Of a DNA stretch of 64,000 bases, positions 44,178 to 54,178 are shown in pieces. Source of the stretch: Amphritea atlantica (GTDB lineage: Bacteria; Pseudomonadota; Gammaproteobacteria; Pseudomonadales; Balneatricaceae); the NCBI GenBank assembly GCA_024397875.1, contig CP073344.1:1913001-1977000 (forward strand). The letters run 5' to 3'. Under the pieces are notes generated by a model. That model worked only from the letters and a program-made list of their open reading frames with translations, was not told the origin of the DNA and did no database searches. The position numbers and the translations under genes were made by a program. Every line of letters begins with the position of its first letter. Position 1 is the stretch's first letter.

Positions 44178-46094
44178 TCAGGTTTTTTGCGACTGCAGTG
44201 CAGCCTGCTTCTTCGAGCAGTAATTCACGGAATAAAGCAGCAGTAGCAATAATAGTCCCGCCAACTTAATGATGATGAAGGTGTTATCGCCGAGATTGGG
44301 CAACAGATAGAAACCACCAATAACAATGAACACTAATCTGGAGATAGTATTCAACCGATTTCCAAGGTAGCCAGCGAAGCCAACAGAAACAGCCCAGACA
44401 CCAATTAGTACACTGACTATTGTGATGGTAATATCCAGAGGTTCACCGATGAGCAGCAACGACGGCGAAGCGACGAAGAGGAAAGGCACGATGTACGCTG
44501 TCCAGCCGAGACGCATGGATGTGAGTGCGGTTTTTATCGGATCTGCTTTTGCTATACTTGCGGCGAAAAATGCACCAATTGCAATCGGCGGGGTCACCAT
44601 CGACATCATCCCCAGATAAAAGATGAACAGATGTGCCGCTATAGGCTCAACACCAACCTGTATCAGCGAGGGTGCAACCAGCACAGCAAGCAGCAGGTAG
44701 ACACCGACAGTAGGCATCCCCATGCCAAGTACAATGCAGACGATTGCCGAGATCAGTAGTAGCAGGAATAGATTCCCTTCACCCAAACCAACCAGGTAGT
44801 AGGTCAAACCAAAACTCAGACCGGTAATATTCAGAATACCGATAATAAAGCCTGCGGCCGCACCAATCATGATGATATCAACAATCGAGTGGCCGGTTTC
44901 TTCAAGCGACGCCCAGATATCACTGCCCTTCATACGCTTGCCTTTGTATCCAAACATTATACCTACCACTAAGGCACCTAATGCTCCCCATAAAGCTGCC
45001 GTTTCTGGACGCTGATTAAAACTGAACAGCGCCAAAATAACTGCAGCAAAAGGTATAACAAACACCCAGCCTTGACTGAAAACCTCTCTTTTAGTTGGGA
45101 TCAGCTCAGGATCGATCGGTTTGATATTCTCTTTTGCAGCTTCCAGGTCTACCTGTATATAAAGCGAGGCGTAATAAAGAACAGCAGGCACTAATGCGGC
45201 AAGCACCACCGCGCTGTAACTGATCTGCAGAAATTCAGCCATCAGGAAAGCAACCGCCCCCATCACCGGCGGCATAATCTGCCCGCCAGTGGAGGCGACC
45301 GTTTCAATCGCCGCAGCCGTATGTGGCTTAAAGCCACCCTGCTTCATCATCCGGATGGTGACAACGCCGGTTGCCACAATATTGGATACGACAACACCTG
45401 AAATTGAACCAAACAGAGCCGAAGCGATGGTTGCGATTTTACCCGATCCACCCTTGCTCCGCCCCATTAGCGCCATCGCCAGATCATTAAAAAAATCTGC
45501 GCCGCCTGACTTCAGTAACAACTGACCAAACAGGATAAAGCCAATCACGATGGTTGCCGCTACCCCCAGAGTCAGCCCCAGCATACCGTTGGTGTCGACC
45601 CCCAGATACACTATCAGGCGATCCGCATCCAGGTGTCGTGTTTGTAGCGCGCCAGACAGGTTATGCCCCAATAATGCAAAACCGATAAAGAGCAGGACGA
45701 CGATAACCAAAGACAGCCCTACCACTCTGCGCAAGCCTTCAAGCACCAGTCCAAAGAGGACAGTAGAGACAATCAAGGCATCTAACGGCAGGTCCAACTG
45801 TCGCTCAACCAATACTGGATATTCAAACGCCAGGTAGATGCCGGCGCTGAAGCCAATTGCGCCCAACAGGGAATCTGAATATCGCTTAACACCATCTTTC
45901 TGTGGTTTTATAAATATCAGTGCGAGACTAGTTGCCAGCACCACAGCAAGATATTGCTCAGTGTAAATTGCTATACCCATCCGGCTGAACGAGTCAGACG
46001 CAAAGGCGATGGCAGCCAGAGCGATACCTGCGCTAAGCAGGGCCCGCAAAGTAGACAGACTGACCAGTTGTCGAAATGAAAGTGCCGATTTCAT
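44178..46094 (-). CDS. TRAP transporter fused permease (DctQM type, TAXI system)
   Basis: The 638-residue protein has about 16 or more membrane segments. The DctM core shows GLTLGVAATIVIGFILFGQL, GSISGVVVSNIVATGVVTI, ASTGGQIMPPVMGAVAFLMAEF and GMGMPTVGVYLLLAVLVAP, typical of the fused 4TM/12TM permeases that work with TAXI-type binding proteins. The binding-protein gene is directly upstream in the operon (30-base gap). Position between the hydroxylase and gentisate genes suggests uptake of salicylate or a related aromatic acid; that substrate is inferred. Family substrates are otherwise small organic acids and amino acids. Confidence 0.9.
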   Translation of the reverse strand: MKSALSFRQLVSLSTLRALLSAGIALAAIAFASDSFSRMGIAIYTEQYLAVVLATSLALIFIKPQKDGVKRYSDSLLGAIGFSAGIYLAFEYPVLVERQLDLPLDALIVSTVLFGLVLEGLRRVVGLSLVIVVLLFIGFALLGHNLSGALQTRHLDADRLIVYLGVDTNGMLGLTLGVAATIVIGFILFGQLLLKSGGADFFNDLAMALMGRSKGGSGKIATIASALFGSISGVVVSNIVATGVVTIRMMKQGGFKPHTAAAIETVASTGGQIMPPVMGAVAFLMAEFLQISYSAVVLAALVPAVLYYASLYIQVDLEAAKENIKPIDPELIPTKREVFSQGWVFVIPFAAVILALFSFNQRPETAALWGALGALVVGIMFGYKGKRMKGSDIWASLEETGHSIVDIIMIGAAAGFIIGILNITGLSFGLTYYLVGLGEGNLFLLLLISAIVCIVLGMGMPTVGVYLLLAVLVAPSLIQVGVEPIAAHLFIFYLGMMSMVTPPIAIGAFFAASIAKADPIKTALTSMRLGWTAYIVPFLFVASPSLLLIGEPLDITITIVSVLIGVWAVSVGFAGYLGNRLNTISRLVFIVIGGFYLLPNLGDNTFIIIKLAGLLLLLLLYSVNYCSKKQAALQSQKT

Positions 46095-46124
46095 GGCAAG
46101 GTCCTCAGGTTATCGGTTTAATTA

Positions 46125-47090
46125 TTATTCCTGCCATAGACCATGTTCCTTCAAATAACGCAGGGCACCAGGGTGATACTCAACACCCGGATAAGCCTTG
46201 TTAGCAGCACTGACATTCATTCCACGAAAAACCGGAAACAGCTTCACTAGTGCTTCCTTATTGCCCAGAATAGACCCGACTAACTTATAAACGTCGTCAT
46301 CAGATACCTCTGCATTAACCACCAGTACATTATCCCAGGTCAGCATCGCTATCGGCTCTTCAATACCCACCAGATGTGGCGCAGGTTTAACGTCTGAGAA
46401 GTAGAAAGCAGGACGTATTTTCAACATCGCTTGTTTCGCCTTTTCATCGTTGTTCAGGGGAAGAAACTTCACCCCACCCACGGCAGCATTAACTTCAGCC
46501 ACTTTAGGTCCTCCAATGGCAAAATAAGTGGCATCAATACGCCCGGACGAAAGATTATCTGCAGCCCTGATAAGATCGGGAACCGGTACCTGATCAACGT
46601 CATCCCAGGTCAGGCCTCCGGTAGCCAGCATAGCGCTCATATGTGAACGCCCAATTGGAAACGCATTCCATCCGGCAGCGACTTTTTTACCCGCCAGATC
46701 TTCGATGCGATTAATCCCGGAATCCTTTCGAACAAAGATACCAATCGGTTGTGGGCTGATGCGTAAAGCAATACGCAGATTCTGACGCTTACGGCCTCCT
46801 GCGTAATCCCCTTCACCCGATACGGCAACGATGACATCGTTAACGTCGTTTATGGCAAACTCAGCCAGCCCCTGATCAACCGCATCCATCATGGCGCGAT
46901 TACCGCTGTAGGGTTGCACTATGACATTCTGCCCTGTCTCTGACCGGGCTACATTGGCAATGGAGTTGCTCATGGTATTCCACACGGAACCCTGCGGCGG
47001 AGAGGCAATGGACAGCATTTGAGCAGATGCAGTGACCGAACAGAGTGTCACGGTGCAGGCAGCAACCAGTGGTATTAGTAACTTTTTCAT
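46125..47090 (-). CDS. TAXI-family TRAP solute-binding protein
   Basis: The 321-residue protein has a signal peptide (KKLLIPLVAACTVTLCSVTASA) and the TAXI pattern: SIASPPQGSVWNTMSNSIANV, GNRAMMDAVDQGLAEFAINDVND and GWNAFPIGRSHMSAMLATGGL. It would bind substrate in the periplasm and deliver it to the fused permease encoded next. It lies 50 bases after the Rieske ferredoxin gene. Being part of the same one-direction gene row is the main evidence for an aromatic-acid substrate. Confidence 0.9.
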   Translation of the reverse strand: MKKLLIPLVAACTVTLCSVTASAQMLSIASPPQGSVWNTMSNSIANVARSETGQNVIVQPYSGNRAMMDAVDQGLAEFAINDVNDVIVAVSGEGDYAGGRKRQNLRIALRISPQPIGIFVRKDSGINRIEDLAGKKVAAGWNAFPIGRSHMSAMLATGGLTWDDVDQVPVPDLIRAADNLSSGRIDATYFAIGGPKVAEVNAAVGGVKFLPLNNDEKAKQAMLKIRPAFYFSDVKPAPHLVGIEEPIAMLTWDNVLVVNAEVSDDDVYKLVGSILGNKEALVKLFPVFRGMNVSAANKAYPGVEYHPGALRYLKEHGLWQE

Positions 47091-47140
47091 AATAGTTTCC
47101 CGATAGTTATATTTATTGTGTTGGGCTTTTCCCGACTGAT

Positions 47141-47455
47141 TCAGTCGAGCAGCAGATAGACCTGATTTTCTTCAACCCGGGCCGGGTATGTTTTGAGATC
47201 TTCGGTTAAGGGTTCACACATCGTCTTGCCGCTCTTTATGCAAAATCGCCCCTGATGCAATGGGCATTCGATCTCCCCATCTTCAAGAAAGCCATCACTC
47301 AACAGCGCCTGACCATGGGTACAAACGTTATCCGTAGCGAAGATCTCATTTTCATATTTATAAAGTGCGATCTGATGCCCCCCGATGCTGATGCCAATAA
47401 CATCATCATCAGGAATATCAGTAACACTCACCGCACTCTTCCAGTTATCACTCAT
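47141..47455 (-). CDS. nagAb: Rieske ferredoxin of the salicylate hydroxylase
   Basis: The 104-residue protein has a Rieske [2Fe-2S] site: C-T-H in NVCTHGQALLSDG and C-P-L-H in IECPLHQGRF. It passes electrons from the reductase to the oxygenase. The size and site fit ferredoxins of naphthalene/salicylate systems. It follows the small subunit gene after about 86 bases. Confidence 0.92.
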   Translation of the reverse strand: MSDNWKSAVSVTDIPDDDVIGISIGGHQIALYKYENEIFATDNVCTHGQALLSDGFLEDGEIECPLHQGRFCIKSGKTMCEPLTEDLKTYPARVEENQVYLLLD

Positions 47456-47541
47456 CTTTTTTACCTCGATAGATCAGTTTTAAACTGGCTGACTGGTACT
47501 TCTCACCCAAAGGCCCGTCAGCCATCATTACGCCAATCGCT

Positions 47542-48015
47542 TCAGATTGGATAAATCAGTGAATTCAGTATCATGTCGTTATCAAATACACAGATACGCG
47601 ACTCAATCCTGAGACCGGCGTCAGTCATCTGCAGGCGATCGATATAACACCCAACATTAAACAATTCAGCGATACCGTTGTTTTTAGTGCGATATACAGC
47701 GTAATTAGCCTGTGATTCGATGGCAGTGACGGTCTGAGACAAAATCCGTGGTGCTGCAATCACATGGGTCTGCAGATACGGATCATGAAAGATCGTTTCA
47801 GTGATGCCGTAAATACGATCCTTCAGCATCCCCTTAGTGGTCAGCGACAGCGCCGCCATCGGCAGATTCCGATCAAAGTTCTCACGGGACTGAATTTTAT
47901 AAACGCAGTCGTCGGCAAACAGAGCGATCCAGGCCGGCCAATCGGCCTGATCCACTGCTGCGGCATAGTCCTGATAAAACTGGCTAACGGTTAAATACAT
48001 CTCGGTGTTCATCAT
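47542..48015 (-). CDS. nagH: Salicylate 5-hydroxylase small (beta) subunit
   Basis: The 157-residue protein has the cystatin-like fold of ring-hydroxylating dioxygenase beta subunits: VSQFYQDYAAAVDQADWPAWIALFADDCVYKIQSRENFDR and a central RIYGITETIFHDPYLQTHV. The NagH-like length (about 160) and its place directly after the large subunit gene (stop and start overlap by one base) support the call. The beta subunit is structural. Confidence 0.9.
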   Translation of the reverse strand: MMNTEMYLTVSQFYQDYAAAVDQADWPAWIALFADDCVYKIQSRENFDRNLPMAALSLTTKGMLKDRIYGITETIFHDPYLQTHVIAAPRILSQTVTAIESQANYAVYRTKNNGIAELFNVGCYIDRLQMTDAGLRIESRICVFDNDMILNSLIYPI

Positions 48016-49271
48016 TAAATCCCCATCATCTTGCGCCAGTATTTATACATGCCGCGAATCAGTGTTTCCGAGACCATATGATCCGTATCTTCGATTTCGC
48101 GACCACCCAGCATTGCGATTGAATGATGTGACGGTTTCTGTTCAAAGCCTTCCTGAGAGAACTCAATCACTTCACCATCGTCTGCTGAGACAAATCCCGC
48201 CGGGCCAAACAGGTTCGCCTGACGCAGGCGGCGCTCTGTCAGTTCAGGACTGTCATCTTCATAACCAAAGTGAGTCCAGACGAAATCAAATGAACCATGA
48301 CCGTTGGGTTGGATATGACGGGTACTGACGCTGTTTACCTGTTGTTGCAGAATGACACTGGGAAACAGCGTCATCATCACCGCCGTTGGTCCGTTCCACC
48401 AGGGCTCTACTTCGACATCCAGAAAACTTGGATCATTAAGCTGCATCGAGTCTTTAAAGCTGGAGACGTTAGTCGTCTGAGCATCTTTGCCGCCAGCTCC
48501 CCGTGTAGAGATCATCGCTGCGTGACGGAAGTGCTTATCCATCTTTAGTTCAGAACGGTTATCTGCGCGCCAGAGACCAAAAGTGACAAACCAGGTATGT
48601 AATAAGCCGGGGTGATAGGGGTCTTTTATATTTTCCATCATCAGCTTCCAGTTACCCGGAATACGCTGCTTGTTATAGCCCAGTAGTGTCAGTTTCCGAC
48701 CGTTAAACATCCGATCAAAATACTCCAACATCTCCGGACCAACGTAATCTTCAAAAGATTCGACATCATAATCAAAGCTGGCAAAAACAACGCCGCCTCT
48801 CCGGGCAACCCGCAGCTTCGTCAGACCATGATCGGCTGGTTTGAAGTCCTTAGGCATTCCGCCTTTAACTTCACCGTCCTGTCTGACCCCACGTCGGAAA
48901 GGTACGCCCTGCAAATTACCTTCGGTATCGTAGTTCCACTGATGATAAGGGCAGGTAAAGCTCTTCGCATTACCATGCTTTTCACGACAGAAACGCATGC
49001 CTCTGTGAGCACAAACGTTTTCTACGACATAGATATCGTCGTCTTTACCGCGCACCATAATGACTGATCGCTCACCGACAACGGTCCGCTTAAAATCGCC
49101 ATTTTCCGGAATTTCAACTTCAAGTCCGACATAGCACCAGTGGTTGTTATAGAAGAGTTTATCGAGTTCCTGCTGGTGAATATCATCACGGGTATAGGCT
49201 TCGAAAGGGATTCGACTGGTATCATCAAACCCCCAGACTGGTTTAATCGGAATCATGTTTTCCTGATTCAT
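48015..49271 (-). CDS. nagG: Salicylate 5-hydroxylase large (alpha) subunit
   Basis: The alpha subunit inserts oxygen into salicylate at C5 to give gentisate. The Rieske site (CAHRGMRF and CPYHQWNY) and the mononuclear iron site (ENIKDPYHPGLLHTW with its Asp and His residues) are both present. A start at 49271 (MNQENMIP) is preferred over the GTG at 49280, because AGGTGAG is 5-11 bases upstream; this gives 418 residues, close to NagG. The full neighbour set (reductase, small subunit, ferredoxin, gentisate enzymes, NahR-like regulator) supports salicylate over other substituted benzoates, though the substrate is not proven. Confidence 0.9.
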   Translation of the reverse strand: MNQENMIPIKPVWGFDDTSRIPFEAYTRDDIHQQELDKLFYNNHWCYVGLEVEIPENGDFKRTVVGERSVIMVRGKDDDIYVVENVCAHRGMRFCREKHGNAKSFTCPYHQWNYDTEGNLQGVPFRRGVRQDGEVKGGMPKDFKPADHGLTKLRVARRGGVVFASFDYDVESFEDYVGPEMLEYFDRMFNGRKLTLLGYNKQRIPGNWKLMMENIKDPYHPGLLHTWFVTFGLWRADNRSELKMDKHFRHAAMISTRGAGGKDAQTTNVSSFKDSMQLNDPSFLDVEVEPWWNGPTAVMMTLFPSVILQQQVNSVSTRHIQPNGHGSFDFVWTHFGYEDDSPELTERRLRQANLFGPAGFVSADDGEVIEFSQEGFEQKPSHHSIAMLGGREIEDTDHMVSETLIRGMYKYWRKMMGI

Positions 49272-49331
49272 TTTTCTCACCTGTGATTTATTTTTATATT
49301 TACTTTCAACTACTTAAATCTCTTTTTTTAC

Positions 49332-50318
49332 CTAAACTCCACTTGGGTAAAATGCATCCGCATAGATATGTTCAATATTGGCCTGACGCAATGTGCAGGC
49401 AATAGAAGCAGCTTCAACCATGGCAGGAGCTCCTGCCAGGTAGATACGCCAGTCGCGGAGATCAGGGAACAGTTCCGTGATCGCATCGGTCACCAGGCCC
49501 CGAAAGTAACCTTTACTTTCGGTGGTGTGATCCAGTGTCAGTGTGTATTCAAAGTTTTCGTAGCCACTACTCAACTGCTCAAGCAAATCGATTCCATATA
49601 GGTCGGCCTGAGTACGTGCGCCAAATAGAAGATGGATAGGGTTAGGCATGCCCGACTCAAGAGCGCCGCGAATAATGGAAAGCACTGGCGCAAGGCCGGT
49701 TCCGGTGGCAACACACAACATAGGACCTTCATGAGTAGTACGAAGATAGGAAGCGCCCAGAGGACCGTTGAGTTTAACTGAGCTGCCAACCTTTAAAGTC
49801 TCATCAAGCCTGGAGGTCACCCGTCCATCCGGAACCACCCGGATATGAAATTCCAGCTCGTTATCCTTCCGAACTCCGGCCATGGAATAGGAACGGGTAC
49901 CGTCCTCGCGCCAGAAGGTGAGATTGACGAACTGTCCGGGCGCGTAGTCAAAAGGTTTATTCGTTTTTAAACGTAACCGACGGACATCGAACGATAGTGA
50001 TTCATAATGGGTCACCGTGGCTTTCAATGTTTTAGTCGGATAGATAATGATCTCATCAGGCTCAGGGATCTCAATAATACAGTCGCTTTCAATATGACTC
50101 TGACAGGCCAGAACAAACTGCCCTTGTCTCGCCAGACGACCATCAGCCGCAGAAGGTCCGGTCACCTCTCCTTCCACAACCTTGCAGCGACAGGTACCAC
50201 AGCGGCCTGACATGCAGCTATAGGAGATTGGCACTTCGTTTGTGATAAAGGCATCAAGCAGTGTGCTATTTGACGAAACAGAGATAGCCTTGTTAATAGG
50301 TTTTACTAGAATATCCAT
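49332..50318 (-). CDS. nagAa: Ferredoxin reductase of the salicylate hydroxylase
   Basis: The 328-residue flavoprotein has an N-terminal plant-type [2Fe-2S] domain (CMSGRCGTCRCKVVEGE with the fourth Cys in LACQSH), then an FAD domain (RSYSMAG) and an NAD domain (CVATGTGLAPVLSIIRGAL). It takes electrons from NAD(P)H and gives them to the Rieske ferredoxin. The length equals NagAa-type reductases. It is the first gene of the operon, 130 bases from the divergent regulator. Confidence 0.92.
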   Translation of the reverse strand: MDILVKPINKAISVSSNSTLLDAFITNEVPISYSCMSGRCGTCRCKVVEGEVTGPSAADGRLARQGQFVLACQSHIESDCIIEIPEPDEIIIYPTKTLKATVTHYESLSFDVRRLRLKTNKPFDYAPGQFVNLTFWREDGTRSYSMAGVRKDNELEFHIRVVPDGRVTSRLDETLKVGSSVKLNGPLGASYLRTTHEGPMLCVATGTGLAPVLSIIRGALESGMPNPIHLLFGARTQADLYGIDLLEQLSSGYENFEYTLTLDHTTESKGYFRGLVTDAITELFPDLRDWRIYLAGAPAMVEAASIACTLRQANIEHIYADAFYPSGV

Positions 50319-50405
50319 CGGCGCCCTGCTCTTTAGTTATTATTTATCGTTAAGCTTTGCTGCTTTACAAACACTATAGGGCGCGATCTAATATTCAGAC
50401 ATACA

Positions 50406-50425
50406 ATATCGTTAATAGATGATAT
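50406..50425. promoter_or_regulatory. Candidate LysR-type operator
   Basis: ATATC, ten bases, GATAT form a symmetric site containing the T-N11-A core of LysR-type regulators. It lies midway in the 129-base gap between the operon's first gene and the divergent regulator gene, 22 bases upstream of the latter. ATTCA repeats flank it (near 50393 and 50424). Confidence 0.5.
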
Positions 50426-50447
50426 TCATAATAGTGAGATCTCTTTT

Positions 50448-51353
50448 ATGATAAGACTTCAGGATATCGACCTGAATCTGCTGATTGTTTTTCAATTAAT
50501 GTATCGGGAACGCAAGACCGGCCTGGTGGCAGAGCAACTGGGACTAACCCAGCCAGCTATCAGTAATGCACTAGCCAGACTGCGCGTTGCTCTTGGAGAT
50601 GAGCTTTTTGAACGCACCGCCCGTGGGATGCGCCCAACCCCTTTTGCAGATAATATTGCGGAATCAATAGGCTATGCGCTAAGCACACTGCAGGACGGCA
50701 TTAATTATCAGGAACGCTTTGACCCCCTTTCAAGTGACCGATCCTTCTGCGTCAGCATGACCGACCTGGGTGAGATCTATATGCTCCCCACGTTAATGGC
50801 TTATCTTTCTGTACATGCACCGAACATCTCAATCAGTACTGTAAGAGACACCGGGCGTTCACTCAAAGAGGATTTAGAGACAGGTAGCGTCGATCTGGCT
50901 ATCGGCTTAATACCTCAGCTGGAAGCGGGTTTTTATCAACGTCGTTTGTTTGATCAGGACTATGTCTGTCTGATGCGCAAAAATCATCCTATGGCTGAGG
51001 GAGAACTGACGCTGGAACGTTTCTCTCAGGCAGAGCAGATCATCATCGATGCTCAGGACACGGGACATGGAAAAGTAGAAAAAATTCTGGTGCGTAGCGG
51101 CGTCAATCGGATATCAAGACTCAAACTGCCCCATTTTATCTCCGCTCCATACATCGTTGCTGAAACGGACCTGATTGCCACTGTCACGGAAAAACTGGCA
51201 CTGCAAACTGCAGACAAGTTGGGGCTGGTAATTCGACCTCATCCGGTTGATATTCCACCGGCACAGATAAACACCTTCTGGCACCGTCGCTTCCATCAGG
51301 ACACGGGCAACATCTGGTTTCGAAACCTGATCTTCGAGCTATTCTCAGAATAA
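50448..51353 (+). CDS. nagR: LysR-type regulator, NahR/NagR-like
   Basis: The 301-residue protein resembles NahR along its whole length: DLNLLIVFQLMYRERK, AEQLGLTQPAISNALARLR (helix-turn-helix), MTDLGEIYMLPTLM, ISTVRDTGRSL, DLAIGLIPQLEAGFYQRRL, GTGHGKVE-type loop and a closing NTFWHRRFHQDTGNIWFRNLIFELF. NahR activates naphthalene and salicylate genes when bound to salicylate. Its divergent position to the hydroxylase operon is the classical arrangement, so salicylate-dependent activation of the operon is likely. Confidence 0.9.
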   Translation: MIRLQDIDLNLLIVFQLMYRERKTGLVAEQLGLTQPAISNALARLRVALGDELFERTARGMRPTPFADNIAESIGYALSTLQDGINYQERFDPLSSDRSFCVSMTDLGEIYMLPTLMAYLSVHAPNISISTVRDTGRSLKEDLETGSVDLAIGLIPQLEAGFYQRRLFDQDYVCLMRKNHPMAEGELTLERFSQAEQIIIDAQDTGHGKVEKILVRSGVNRISRLKLPHFISAPYIVAETDLIATVTEKLALQTADKLGLVIRPHPVDIPPAQINTFWHRRFHQDTGNIWFRNLIFELFSE

Positions 51354-51362
51354 AAGAAGCAA

Positions 51363-52277
51363 TTATTGGAGATCCGGGATCGGCGTATTGATCGGCCGGA
51401 TAGCCTCTTCAATTAGCCAGGTAGAAAAAAGTTCGGGGTCGGGGGAAAGGTCAATACCCGAACGACGTACCAGATAGAATGACTCCCCGGCTTCAACCCG
51501 CTGGCTCAGAGGGGCGATTAATCGTCCCTCCTGCAACAGATCTTCCACTATCGAAGAGCGGCCCAGCGCGACACCCTGACCCAACTCGGCGATACGTAAC
51601 GATGCCAACAGGGTATCAAACTGCATCCCCCGGGAGGGATTTACCCGGTCTTCTCCGACCATTGATAGCCAATAGCCCCAGCCCTCTTCATAACCCATGA
51701 CATGTAACAGGGTATGAGCGGCGAGGTCAGCTGTTGTGGTTATCGGGGAGCGGGCAACTAACGCCGGTGAGCAGACCGGAAACAACTCATCCCAGGTCAG
51801 CCTGCTGCTTGTCAGACCGGGCCAGCGGCCATTGCCCCAGCGAATTTCGAGATCATCTTCATCATCAATGTCTTTGACCCAGAGATTACTGATATAACGA
51901 ATATCAATATGTGGGTGGCGCGCTTTGAAGTCAGCCAGCCGGGGGGCGAGCCAGTGGATGAAAAATGACAAACTACCGCGAATTTTAATGGGTGGATTAT
52001 CACTCTGACTAAACAGTTCACTGGTACCTGCTGCCAGCCGCGAGATAGCATCCTGCACCACCGGCAGATAGGACTGTCCCTCTTCGGTGAGACTCAGCCC
52101 CCGGGGCAGGCGCTTAAACAGCGTTACCCCCAGATGATCTTCCAGCAAACGCATCTGCTGGCTGACAGCACCCTGGGTCAGGCAGAGCTCCTGAGCGGCA
52201 TGGGTAAAGTTCAAACGTCGGGCAGACGCTTCAAAGGTACAGAGCCAGTTTAACGGAGGTAACGCCTTGTGATTCAT
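51363..52277 (-). CDS. LysR-type regulator, GcvA-like
   Basis: The 304-residue protein begins with a helix-turn-helix of the GcvA subgroup: PPLNWLCTFEASARRLNFTHAAQELCLTQGAVSQQMRLLEDHLGV and LFKRLPRGLSLTEEG. The effector domain follows (about 90-295). It is convergent with nagR and lies next to the ABC transporter genes on the same strand, so it may control the sulfur or amino-acid module rather than the aromatic operon. The gap to the ATPase gene is 72 bases. Confidence 0.87.
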   Translation of the reverse strand: MNHKALPPLNWLCTFEASARRLNFTHAAQELCLTQGAVSQQMRLLEDHLGVTLFKRLPRGLSLTEEGQSYLPVVQDAISRLAAGTSELFSQSDNPPIKIRGSLSFFIHWLAPRLADFKARHPHIDIRYISNLWVKDIDDEDDLEIRWGNGRWPGLTSSRLTWDELFPVCSPALVARSPITTTADLAAHTLLHVMGYEEGWGYWLSMVGEDRVNPSRGMQFDTLLASLRIAELGQGVALGRSSIVEDLLQEGRLIAPLSQRVEAGESFYLVRRSGIDLSPDPELFSTWLIEEAIRPINTPIPDLQ

Positions 52278-52349
52278 TGCCAGATCCTAAATACCTCTGC
52301 CCGGATCGTCACTGCTGATCAGAACAGAGCTTTATCAGCTGATAAGCTA

Positions 52350-53096
52350 TCAGAGAACCTGACCCAGAAAGCGCTGCAAGCGTGCATTAGCGGAGTTAAA
52401 GAAGCGTTCTGGCTGTTCCTCGAACACCAGCTCTCCCTCTTCCATAAACACCACGCGATCCGCTACCTCCCGGGCAAAGCCCATTTCATGGGTTACTACT
52501 ACCATGGTCATGCCATCTGCGGCAAGGCTCTTCATGACATCGAGAACCTCACCCACCATTTCCGGATCAAGCGCGCTGGTGGGTTCATCAAACAGCATAA
52601 TATCCGGCATCATCGCCAACGCCCGGGCGATCGCGACGCGCTGCTGCTGACCACCCGACAGATGAGAAGGATAGTTATCCATGCGATCGGCCAGACCGAC
52701 CTTATACAGCAGATCCTTACCCTCCTTTTCGGCGAGCGGCTGAGTTTTTTTCTGAACCTTGAGGGGCGACAGCATCACATTACCCAGAGCAGTCTTATGC
52801 GGGAACAGATTAAACGACTGAAATACCATGCCGACCTTTTCACGCACCCGGTTGATATTGGTATGCTTACTGGTCAGATCAAAACCATCCACCACAATCG
52901 AACCACCGGAAATGGTTTCCAGTTGATTCAGGGTGCGCAGAAAAGTGGACTTACCCGAACCACTCGGGCCAATAATCACCACTACCTCACCTTTCTCCAC
53001 CTTCAGTGATACTTTTTTAAGCGCATGACAGCCATTGGGATAGATCTTGTCGACATCGGTGGCGATAATTATGTTTTCATTGCTTATATTAGTCAC
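52350..53096 (-). CDS. Polar amino-acid ABC transporter ATPase
   Basis: The 248-residue protein has Walker [10 protein letters not shown], the Q-loop [12 protein letters not shown], the signature [34 protein letters not shown] with Walker B, and the H-loop [15 protein letters not shown]. These are hallmarks of the GlnQ/HisP group. Its start overlaps the permease stop by eight bases. It powers uptake with the permease and binding protein encoded upstream. Confidence 0.93.
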   Translation of the reverse strand: MTNISNENIIIATDVDKIYPNGCHALKKVSLKVEKGEVVVIIGPSGSGKSTFLRTLNQLETISGGSIVVDGFDLTSKHTNINRVREKVGMVFQSFNLFPHKTALGNVMLSPLKVQKKTQPLAEKEGKDLLYKVGLADRMDNYPSHLSGGQQQRVAIARALAMMPDIMLFDEPTSALDPEMVGEVLDVMKSLAADGMTMVVVTHEMGFAREVADRVVFMEEGELVFEEQPERFFNSANARLQRFLGQVL

Positions 53097-54060
53097 TGGC
53101 AGACAACCTCTTTTCCAGCTTTTGAATTGCCCATGACAGTCCTCCTGTCAGCACCAGATATAACAACGCGACAGCAAACCAGACTTCAAATGGAGCGAAA
53201 GTTGAACTGACAACTTCACGTCCCGCTTTAGTCAGATCGGTTATAGAGATAACGGACACCAGCGAGGAGTCTTTTATCAGGTTGATAAACTGTCCCGCCA
53301 TTGGCGGCAGTGTGCGCTTGAATGCCTGAGGCAAAATCACGTAGATCATCGCCTGCACATAGTTCATGCCCAGGCTGCGGGCAGCTTCCATCTGCCCTGG
53401 ATTAATCGACTGAATACCGGAGCGCACAATCTCAGCAATATAAGCACCGGTAAACACCGCCAGCGCGGCAACCCCAGCAGTAAACCGGTCCAGATCCAGA
53501 ACGGTACCGATAAAGAAATAGAAAATAAAAATCTGTACCAGCAAAGGTGTGCCACGAATCAACTCGATATACGTGACTGACAGGTAACGCAGTGCAGGGT
53601 TGGATGAAATACGTGCCAGCCCTGCAAACAGGCCGATAAGCATTGCAAAGACCAAAGAGACTACAGACAGTTTGAGGGTCATGATCAGCCCCCATGAGAG
53701 CGGCCCCAGATTCCAGTGTTCCTGCCGGGCTATGATATCGCCTTCAAATACAGTATCACCTTCACTGACGTTCAGATCATCGAATTTTTCAACAATAAAA
53801 GGATCATCACCATAATCCGATTCAACGGTAATGCGTTGGTGCTTCGTATCCGCCTGGGAGACACTGCCATCAAACGGGGCACGAATCTCCAGCGGTTCCA
53901 TACTGATTAGATACTGGGGAATACGCTCCCACCGCCAGGTATAATCGATGGACTTACTGGACACATAGATGCCAACGCCTAAACCAAGCATAATCAGAAT
54001 AAAAACCGCTTTCCAAAAAAGCTGGTTAGATTGCGTTTGCATTACAGAGCGATGCCTCAT
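53089..54060 (-). CDS. Polar amino-acid ABC transporter permease
   Basis: The 323-residue protein has an N-terminal membrane segment (about 12-32), a soluble periplasmic insert of roughly 90 residues (about 33-125), then a HisM/GlnP-type permease core with [41 protein letters not shown] and the EAA loop ([26 protein letters not shown]). The soluble insert is uncommon for this group; most permeases are 220-250 residues. The gene overlaps the ATPase gene. Confidence 0.9.
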   Translation of the reverse strand: MRHRSVMQTQSNQLFWKAVFILIMLGLGVGIYVSSKSIDYTWRWERIPQYLISMEPLEIRAPFDGSVSQADTKHQRITVESDYGDDPFIVEKFDDLNVSEGDTVFEGDIIARQEHWNLGPLSWGLIMTLKLSVVSLVFAMLIGLFAGLARISSNPALRYLSVTYIELIRGTPLLVQIFIFYFFIGTVLDLDRFTAGVAALAVFTGAYIAEIVRSGIQSINPGQMEAARSLGMNYVQAMIYVILPQAFKRTLPPMAGQFINLIKDSSLVSVISITDLTKAGREVVSSTFAPFEVWFAVALLYLVLTGGLSWAIQKLEKRLSASD

Positions 54061-54178
54061 TTATAATTACTAACGATAACGACTAGGTTAGTTGGCAGAA
54101 TAAAGTGTCGCACCAACATTTTTCGGAGAGTATGCGGGTGACACATCTCTGCGCCCCCGCCGGGTAAAAAGAGCCTGC

